Shown here: piece after piece, positions 57,561 through 64,000 of the stretch | Layout: every line of letters starts with the position of its first letter | How positions within the stretch are numbered: position 1 is the first letter of the stretch | Source of the DNA: Rhizomys pruinosus | Lineage: Eukaryota > Chordata > Mammalia > Rodentia > Spalacidae | Assembly (NCBI GenBank): GCA_009823505.1 | Contig: VZQC01010577.1 | Span: 850,069-914,068, forward strand | Direction of reading: 5' to 3' | Length of the DNA: 64,000 nucleotides | Position numbers and translations under genes: made by a program | The notes under the pieces: model-generated | What the model saw: the letters and a program-made list of their open reading frames with translations, nothing else | The model's database searches: none | What the model was told of the DNA's origin: nothing

Positions 57561-58155
57561 TGTATATTCTGTGTGCTTTAAAGAGCAATGGTATCTAGAA
57601 GAGGTCACATGGAAAATTGCACATCATGGCATACACACATCAGAAATCCTCTATACATATATGTATAGAGGGGAATGAGATGAATAAATTATCAAATTTT
57701 GAGAATGCAATTCAGTATTAACTTCTCATCCACAAAATTATTTTTCACCTTTGTAATGCAATATTATAAAATGTAATGCAATTCCTCATGAAGTAATGTA
57801 ATGGAGTTCCACCTAATTAAGAAATACAGGTAATAAAGCAAAATTCTGGAGATAATTATATTTGTTATTGGTTGCAGTTAATAATTTCTAACCCCAGGTC
57901 TCCTGATTCTTTTTCCTCTGATGCTTCCAGGAATATACTATGTTAAAAACCCAACAGCCTTGATAGGGGAGATACCCAAAATGTCACTTATTCCAATCTC
58001 CTGCACTAATTATGAAAATATTTATTTTAATAGTACCTCTAGCATTAAACATTTTAATTACAGTTGGGTAGATAGATTTATCCATTGATTCTGAAAGCCA
58101 AATTGAAAAACTAATTGTTTCATTATACAGATACAATTTAAGAGAATATATCTAA
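57561..58155. other. unassigned AT-rich spacer
   Basis: A short inverted repeat TCTATACATATATGTATAGA at 57651-57670 could form a hairpin. Nothing else seen. Confidence 0.5.
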
Positions 58156-58156
58156 C

Positions 58157-58178
58157 ATCTATCATCTATCTATCTATC

Positions 58179-58209
<31 letters not shown>

Positions 58210-58322
58210 ATCTATCTATCTATCTCTATCATTTATCTCCCTATCTTCCTATCTATCATCTATCAATCTCTCTCTCTATCATCTATGTATATATCATTTA
58301 TCTATTTATATATCTATAAAAC
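58157..58322. repeat. (TCTA)n array, shorter
   Basis: Interrupted TCTA/TATC array like the one at 55.9-56.3 kb. Confidence 0.93.
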
Positions 58323-58379
58323 TTTTCTATCCTTTATCATTTTATTTTATATTAGTGGATGTTCAGATTTTTTATTTAT

Positions 58380-58647
58380 TCTCTGAGCATTTTTTTATTT
58401 TATTTTATTTATTTTTTTACGTGTATGAAAGTATTGTCTGCATGTATGTCTGTGCACCCGTGTCGTGCAATGCTGCGGAAGTCAGAAGAGGGTGTCGGAT
58501 TCCCCTGGAACTGGAGTTCTCCTGGAATTGGAGTTACAGACGGTTCTCAGCCGCCATGTGGGTGCTGGGGATCGAACCCGGGTCCTCTGCAAAAGCGGTC
58601 GGCGCTCTTAACCGCTAGGCCATCCCTCCAGCCCTCTCTGAGCATTT
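58380..58647 (-). mobile_element. young B2 SINE with 13-bp TSD
   Basis: Body at 58393-58634, minus strand. Flanked by TCTCTGAGCATTT (58380-58392, 58635-58647). Close to the subfamily consensus, with intact head complement CTAGGCCATCCCTCCAGCC. Confidence 0.95.
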
Positions 58648-58734
58648 CTTACCTTCAACAAGGAACTATGATGATGTCCAGCACTAAATTTCTTTTCCCA
58701 GTATCCTCCTTGATCCCACCCCAAGGGCTCTAGA

Positions 58735-59085
58735 ATTTATGATGTCTTATTTTTACTTTCCATTATTTCGATAAGTTCATACAGGAATACAATGAAATTG
58801 TTGCCACCGTTTGCCCCTCGACCTAGCTACATATTCTTCAACATGTTACTCTCCTTTCTCATTTATTTTCTTGATATCCCACTAAGTTTAGTTAGTGCTG
58901 CCCAAGTGCACATGATTGTGGGCTCTCTCCTTGGAGTATGGAATCAAAGCAATAGCTTCTGAGCAAAATGTGGGGCCTAAAGGTCGCCTATCCCATCTCT
59001 GCTGCTATTTTGGCTGGCTGGATCTTGTGCAGGTGACCACAGCTTCTGTCTATTCGTGAGTGCAATTACCTTCCTTTAAATAGGC
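58735..59085 (-). mobile_element. old LINE-1 3' UTR
   Basis: TTAGTTAGTGCTGCCCAAG, GGGCTCTCTCCTTGGAGTATGG and GGCTGGATCTTGTGCAGG match rodent L1 3' UTR phrases in reverse. Confidence 0.65.
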
Positions 59086-59089
59086 TACT

Positions 59090-59515
59090 TGTGTACTTTA
59101 AATAATGTTATCTAGTTTATGGAACATAAGCTTGAATACTTGGTCCATGTTTCCTCCCATTCAGAAGATTGTCTTCTCATTCTGCTGGTTGTTTCCTTAG
59201 CTGTGCAGAAACTTTTGAGTTATGCGTGATCACATTCGTCTGTTTTCTCTTGTTTCCTGTGTTTGTGAAGTCTTACCCAAGAAGTCATTGTCCATTTCAG
59301 TGCCTAGAAATGTTCCTCTGTATTTTCTTCAGCAATTTCATTGGCTTGGGTCTTACATTTAAGTCTTTGTTCTATTATGGGTTTATTTGTGTAGATGGTC
59401 AAGATGTAGTATTTTCCACACAAATGCCCAGTTTTCTCAGTATCACTTATTAAGGAAGATGTTCATTCAATAGTTATTTTATCATGTTTCTTGAGATTTA
59501 GTTCACTGTACATGT
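59090..59515 (-). mobile_element. ancient LINE-1 ORF2 segment
   Basis: CTTAGCTGTGCAGAAACTTTTGAG and CCCAGTTTTCTCAGTATCAC mark a reversed ORF2 segment upstream (in L1 order) of the following plus-strand part. Confidence 0.7.
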
Positions 59516-59559
59516 GTGAGATTTTTTTTAATTTCTATTTTGTTCCATAGGGGACAATA

Positions 59560-60235
59560 TTCAATATCACTAGCAATCAGAGTAATATAAATCAAAACCA
59601 ATGTGAGATATTGTCACATTAGTGACAATGAAAATATATATTTACTTTTAAAAAGTAACCAATGATGATGAGGAGAGGAAGTGAAATGAATGCTCATGCA
59701 CTCTTGGTAAAAATGTAAACTTGTTCAGTATGGAAGCTCCTCAAAAACTTAAACTGAATCTCTTGAGTAATCCAGTATTCCTAATTCTGGGTGTATTTGC
59801 AAAGGAGATGAAACCATCATGCCAAAGAGTATCTTGCATGCCCATCTTATTGTGGCTCTATTCACAATGGCATAGATGAAGAGTGTACTAAGGTGTCTAC
59901 TAAAGAATAAATAAAGAAAATGTGTTATACATAATCATGGAGTTTTATTCATCCACAAATAAGATATTCTGTCATTTTCATAAGTAGAGCTGAAGAAGAG
60001 TATCTTGAGTGAGATATGTCAGACACATAAAGACAGATACTGCCTATTGATGGAAGCATAGAAAAATCAACTTGAATGTAAAATAGTGACTCTTAGAGTT
60101 TAGAAAGTTGTGTTGAATGGAAGGAGGCTAGGTTTGATTAATGAACATTTTATGCTATTGTTGAAATATTATATAGAATTCCACTGACATGTACAATTAA
60201 TACATGCTAGGAAAAAACAAAAATAATTTAAGAAA
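59560..60235 (+). mobile_element. ancient LINE-1 ORF2 C-terminus and 3' end
   Basis: CATGCACTCTTGGTAAAAATG, CTATTCACAATGGCATAGATG and GAGTTTTATTCATCCAC: ORF2 end, then a short 3' UTR. With the inverted segment before it, this has the order of a 5'-inverted L1. Confidence 0.7.
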
Positions 60236-60344
60236 TAAAAGAATAGGCAAAAGATCTCTAATGGTATATAGTGAAGTCAATCTCAGAGACAGGGAGAATT
60301 AGATATCACATTACAGAAAACTCAGAATTCTCATCAATATAACT

Positions 60345-60570
60345 TTTTTAAATGCTATTTTTTATTTCTGTACATGAGTTTATTCTCTGCATCTATGCAA
60401 GTGCATCCATGTCATACAATGCCTATAGAAGTCAGAAGATGGGGTAGATTACCCAGAACTACAGTTATGGACAGTTTGGTGCCTCCATGTGGGTGGTTGG
60501 GAATTGAACCTGGGTCATGTGTAAAAGCAACCAGTGCTCTCAGCCATTGATCCATCACTCCAGGTCTCAC
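60345..60570 (-). mobile_element. older B2 SINE
   Basis: Reversed: CTATTTTTTATTTCTGTACATG tail side, GTGGGTGGTTGGGAATTGAACC box B, TCAGCCATTGATCCATCAC head. About 20% diverged by eye. Confidence 0.82.
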
Positions 60571-60761
60571 CAATACATCTCACTTACTAAATTAATCAAT
60601 TTTTGGGCTCTTCCTAATTCAGCCCAGTAAGCTAATCTCTAATAAGTTGTCTGCCATTATTGAACCTCACTTCCTTGGGAAAGACAAACCTAACACATTA
60701 TTCAGCTGAGAGTCTCTGGTTAGAGCACCACAGTTGATATGGAGATTTGTTTGTTTGTTTG

Positions 60762-60943
60762 TTTTGGTCTTTTTGAGACAGGGTCTCCCTTTTAGTCCCA
60801 TCTGGCCTGGAGCTTACTATGTAGATCAGGCTGGCCTTGAACTTACAGAGATCTGTGATCAGGCTGGCCTTGAACTCACAGAGATCTGCCTGTCTCTGGC
60901 TCCTGAGTGCTGGGATTAAAGGCGTGTGCCACTTCCTCCAGTG
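60762..60943 (-). mobile_element. B1 SINE with internal duplication
   Basis: Reversed B1 in which GATCAGGCTGGCCTTGAACT…AGATCTG occurs twice in tandem (about 60826-60856 and 60857-60888). A GTTT repeat precedes it, and ATRRAGATTT flanks suggest a TSD. Confidence 0.88.
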
Positions 60944-60996
60944 ACATAGAGATTTTTTTTAACAAGACAAAAATCCGGAAATTGTTACCATCCTTT

Positions 60997-61168
60997 ATAT
61001 GTTGGTACTTTTTCGTTGTTGTTCATTTTTGAGACAGGGTCTCCCTTTAGTCCCAGCTTCCCTCAATCTCACTCTGTAGACCTGGCTGGCCTTGAACTCA
61101 TAGAGCTCTGCCTGCCTCTGCCTCCTGAGTGCTGGGATTAAAGGCATGTGCCAGACATATGTTGGTAC
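60997..61168 (-). mobile_element. B1 SINE with 12-bp TSD
   Basis: Body at 61009-61156, reversed. Flanked by ATATGTTGGTAC (60997-61008, 61157-61168). Confidence 0.92.
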
Positions 61169-61761
61169 ATTTATATGGTTCTATCAGTTAATGGAAAATA
61201 GTCAATGGCCATGGTGCAGAGATGTCAATGTATCTATTTAAAATATTTTGTTGTTGCTTTCAGAAAGTAAACAAAAGTTAAGGCTGCATCCATTTTGAAT
61301 TTCACTATAAATATTTTAATTTCAGAAGTCATTTGTGAAGGACATTTGATTTAACTTTGGATGCCCTGTTCTAAAGAGATATGTTTCTAGAAGTTGTTCC
61401 TTTTTAACAACAAAATTCCCAAGAAATCTAAAGTGAACAAAAAAAGTTGTTATTTAATTTTTATTTGATGTTTGTTGGTGTATTGCCTGTATGTATATGA
61501 TTGCACCTGTATCATAAGGATAAGATATATAAATTATCCAAAAGGAAACAATAGGGTCAAAAACATAAGGCAACATGCCAGATGCTATGTGCTTAATAAC
61601 TGACCTATTTGGACAGTGTAGGGGTAATTTCTCATCCATAGAAACAATACCCATTTTGTCATAAATACATCTCACAAAAAGAAATATCTAAGCACCAGCT
61701 GGGGTCCTCAGTTGTCTAGATGGATAGAATGGAAACTATTACTGATATTTTAAATCATGAT
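61169..61761. other. 5' flank of OR gene 2
   Basis: AT-rich, no promoter placed. 61455-61510 resembles a reversed B3 SINE tail (GTATTGCCTGTATG). The upstream in-frame ATG at 61720 lies before the likely splice acceptor, so it is probably intronic. Confidence 0.45.
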
Positions 61762-61776
61762 TTAATCTTTTCCCAG
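61762..61776 (+). promoter_or_regulatory. probable 3' splice site before OR gene 2
   Basis: TTAATCTTTTCCCAG is a pyrimidine-rich acceptor ending 24 bp before the ATG at 61801. It supports an exon start at 61777 and the shorter protein. Confidence 0.6.
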
Positions 61777-61800
61777 AAAGTACTAAAGAAAGCCAAAATC

Positions 61801-62736
61801 ATGAATGAGAAAAATTTCACAGACATGAAGGAGTTCATCCTTTTAGGATTCACAGGAAGCGTGGGGTTACAGCAAGGACTCTTTTTAATCTTCCTCCTCA
61901 TTTATGCCATCAGTCTCCTAGGAAATATCAGCCTGATCTCCCTCATCTGTACAGACTCTCGGCTCTACACACCCATGTACTTCTTCATAGGAAACCTGTC
62001 CTTCCTGGATCTCTGGTACTCAACTGTCTATGCCCCCAAAATCCTGATGACCTGCATCTCTGAAGACAAGAGCATCTCTTTTGCTGGGTGCCTGGCTCAG
62101 TTCTTCTTCTCAGCTGGGTTGGCTTATAGTGAGTGTTACCTCCTGGCTGCCATGGCTTATGACCGCTACATGGCCATCTCCAACCCCTTACTTTACTCCC
62201 AGGCCATGTCTCCAAGGCTGTGTGCCAGTCTTGTTGCAGCTTCCTATCTTGGTGGCTTTGTAAACTCTACCATCATCACCAGCAAGACATTCACCCTGAG
62301 ATTCTGTGGTGACAACATCATCGATGACTTCTTCTGTGACCTGCCCCCCCTTGTGAAGCTGGCTTGTGATGTGAAGGAAAGCTACCAGGCTGTGCTGTAT
62401 TTCATACTGGCCTCTAATGTCATCACTCCCACTGTGCTCATCCTGGCCTCCTACCTCTTCATCATTGCAGCCATACTGAAGATCCGCTCCGCCCAGGGTC
62501 GCCTCAAGGCCTTCTCCACCTGTGGTTCTCACCTGACAGCTGTCACCTTGTACTATGGTTCAATCCTCTTCATTTACTCCCGACCGAGCACTAGTTATGC
62601 CCTGGAGCGGGACAAGGTGGTGTCAGTGTTCTACACTGTGGTGATCCCAATGCTGAACCCCTTGATCTATAGCTTAAGAAACAAAGATGTCAAGGATGCC
62701 TTGAGGAAGGTTTTAGACAAGGCAAAGTTTCCTTAA
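61801..62736 (+). CDS. Or9g-like: class II olfactory receptor, OR9G subfamily
   Basis: Intact 311-residue receptor, one exon, a Golf-coupled odorant receptor of olfactory sensory cilia. Seen: sequon NFT at residue 5; GN at 41-42; [16 protein letters not shown] (55-70); C97 and C179 for the conserved disulfide; [10 protein letters not shown] at 118-127; SY at 217-218; KAFSTCGSH at 236-244; [12 protein letters not shown] at 283-294. Ser127 in place of the common Cys, plus the [33 protein letters not shown] TM3 region, [13 protein letters not shown] and the [10 protein letters not shown] loop, are what I remember of human OR9G1/OR9G4, hence the subfamily call. The frame is open back to an ATG at 61720 (338 aa). 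The start at 61801 is preferred because it follows a splice acceptor, gives the family length and places the sequon normally. AATAAA at 62814 follows the stop by 78 bp. Confidence 0.94.
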   Translation: MNEKNFTDMKEFILLGFTGSVGLQQGLFLIFLLIYAISLLGNISLISLICTDSRLYTPMYFFIGNLSFLDLWYSTVYAPKILMTCISEDKSISFAGCLAQFFFSAGLAYSECYLLAAMAYDRYMAISNPLLYSQAMSPRLCASLVAASYLGGFVNSTIITSKTFTLRFCGDNIIDDFFCDLPPLVKLACDVKESYQAVLYFILASNVITPTVLILASYLFIIAAILKIRSAQGRLKAFSTCGSHLTAVTLYYGSILFIYSRPSTSYALERDKVVSVFYTVVIPMLNPLIYSLRNKDVKDALRKVLDKAKFP

Positions 62737-62813
62737 ATGGGAAAACTTTCCGGGTAAATTTTAAATGTTTATCTTCATGTCATTGTTCTCATCTGGAATG
62801 ACCAGAAATATGA

Positions 62814-62819
62814 AATAAA
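62814..62819 (+). terminator. candidate poly(A) signal of OR gene 2
   Basis: AATAAA, 78 bp after the stop codon. OR 3' UTRs are often longer, so other signals may be used. Confidence 0.4.
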
Positions 62820-62954
62820 CTAGAGAAATAGAACTTTGGTGCAATCAGAAGTCTGTTATTTCATCGTAGATTATATTTTATTTCTTCAAATAGTTATTAC
62901 AAAATAGTTTGTAAAATGAAAATAATTTCTTTCCCAATACATTACTGTTAATTC

Positions 62955-63803
62955 ATGTTTATTTTTATTTTCTAAAATTTTAATTGATCATTGGGGAATT
63001 TCATATGCTCCTCACAACTTCATGTTCTTTTCTTCCCATAATGCCTTATTTGTGTTGCTCTACTGCTCTTGTGTATGCAGCTTGGCTTGGAGCTTGGTAG
63101 ACCTTCCAGGGGTCATATATTTATAGAAAACTGAATCCTCTCTCACAGCAGCTATCAAATACCAATAGCTCTTCCACCAAGGGTGGAACTTCCTCCCACC
63201 CTCCTCCCTCCCTATTTCAGGTCTTGTGCATGTAATCACAGGACTGTGAGTTGCTATGTTCCCTGACCTATTATCTATCAACTCTGCCTCTTAGAATCTT
63301 TCAGCCCTCCTTCTGTGAAGAGCTTGAGCCTTCTGGGGAGGGCTTTGTATAATTGTGCCATTTGTGGTTGAGCATTGTCCAGTCTCTTACTCTCAGAGAG
63401 TTGTGCAGTTGTGGACATTTGTGTTAATCAACTTCTGCTGCAAGATCTTCTTTGAAGAGGACTGAGAGAGGCACTAATTTATGAATAATATAGCAATAAG
63501 TCATTAAGAGTCTTTTAATATTATATCGTTTTAACAGAATAATAGGAGTAACTTGCCCCCTACGGCTGGCTGGTGGCCTAGTGTCTAGTTACAGATTCTT
63601 GACCCCAATGATTATGCTAGGAGTTAGTTCTATTTTGTGTAGTTGGGATAATCCATTTGTGCCACTATTTCACAAGCAGGCATATCTTACCAGGCCAACC
63701 TTTTTGCAGCTCTCAGTAAGATTGATGATTACTTTTCTCCTCTGGTAGGGTGCATAGTGCTTTCCAGCACTATGAAAGATTGCTGGTAAGAATAAAGCTT
63801 CCA
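62955..63803 (-). mobile_element. old LINE-1 3' UTR
   Basis: Reversed rodent L1 3' UTR: TTAATTGATCATTGGGGAATTTC start, GGTGGAACTTCCTCC, GTCTAGTTACAGATTCTTGACC, GCAGGCATATCTTACCAGGCC and TTTCCAGCACTATGAAAG, in the usual order. A young B1 interrupts it at the right edge. Confidence 0.82.
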
Positions 63804-64000
63804 GGTTCATGCCAGTTTTTTTTTTTTTTTTTTTTTTTTTTTGGTCTTTTCGAGACAGGGTCTCCCTGTAGCCCCAGCTGTCCTGGAACTCGCTCTGTAG
63901 ACCAGGCTGGACTTGAACCCACAAAGATCCTCCTGCCTCTGCCTCCCTAGTGCTAGGATTAAAGGTGTATGCCACCCCTCCTGGCGGTTCATGCCAGTTT
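63804..64000 (-). mobile_element. young B1 SINE with 15-bp TSD
   Basis: Body at ~63819-63985, reversed, with a T24+ tail at the left and box-B complement. Flanked by GGTTCATGCCAGTTT (63804-63818, 63986-64000), with the second copy ending exactly at the window edge. Confidence 0.95.

Noticed and set aside
61720..61800. 27-residue N-terminal extension of OR gene 2
   Set aside because: A splice acceptor ends at 61776, the extension has no OR homology that I know, and the shorter form has family length.

Overview
This is mammalian DNA from a muroid rodent. B1, B2 and ID-type SINEs, rodent (Lx-type) LINE-1 3' ends, URR1-like hAT relics and two class II olfactory receptor (OR) genes all point there. 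The B2 copies share an unusual 3' half (GCATTGCACGACACGGGTGC) that differs from the mouse B2 consensus I remember, so this is probably not Mus; the species cannot be named. Nothing prokaryotic is present.

Genes. Only two intact coding genes are visible, both on the + strand: an OR5G-like receptor (12220-13164, 314 aa) and an OR9G-subfamily receptor (61801-62736, 311 aa). Each is a single coding exon with a good splice acceptor 16-24 bp before its ATG, the usual OR layout of a non-coding 5' exon spliced onto an uninterrupted coding exon. Human OR9G and OR5G loci are neighbours on 11q12 and their mouse counterparts lie in the chromosome 2 cluster, so the window is probably the syntenic part of that cluster (inference). 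About 48.6 kb separate the two genes, and I recognised no OR pseudogene between them.

Layout. 1-9.7 kb is a patchwork of Lx LINE-1 3' ends in both orientations with B1/B2 copies and one young L1 (5239-6294) carrying a clear target-site duplication (TSD). 9.7-13.3 kb holds OR gene 1, with a B1 inserted at its stop codon. 13.3-18.4 kb has old SINEs, a URR1 relic, a young B2 with a 17-bp TSD and a B2/L1 chimera with its own TSD. 18.85-22.7 kb is a processed pseudogene of the small GTPase gene RAB43 with a long 3' UTR, into which an ID element and an L1 3' end have jumped. 22.7-25.4 kb is a broken L1 ORF2, followed by an unexplained GC-rich block (25.36-25.8 kb). 26.8-39.7 kb is nested L1 and B2 with some unique sequence, including a homeodomain-site-rich stretch near 36.0-36.3 kb. 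40.3-41.2 kb is a 40-bp-unit minisatellite. 41.5-42.3 kb is a young L1 inflated by tetranucleotide repeats and containing one ambiguous base. 44.9-48.5 kb is the longest L1 (ORF2 degenerate, minus strand), sitting inside a B1-ID composite SINE. 49.5-60.6 kb is ancient MIR/L1, a second URR1, a tRNA-Gln-like relic, two TCTA arrays and more L1/B2. 60.7-64 kb holds OR gene 2 with B1 copies on both sides.

The two receptors would each act alone in olfactory sensory neurons (Golf-coupled odorant detection); nothing else here forms a pathway with them. I see no convincing new biological system. The points most worth checking are the B2/L1 chimeric insertion, the stop-codon TSD of OR gene 1, the atypical L1 insertion at 27.1 kb, the RAB43/L1 junction, the unexplained GC-rich block, the minisatellite, the local 86-bp duplication at 42.4/43.2 kb, and candidate CTCF and homeodomain sites.
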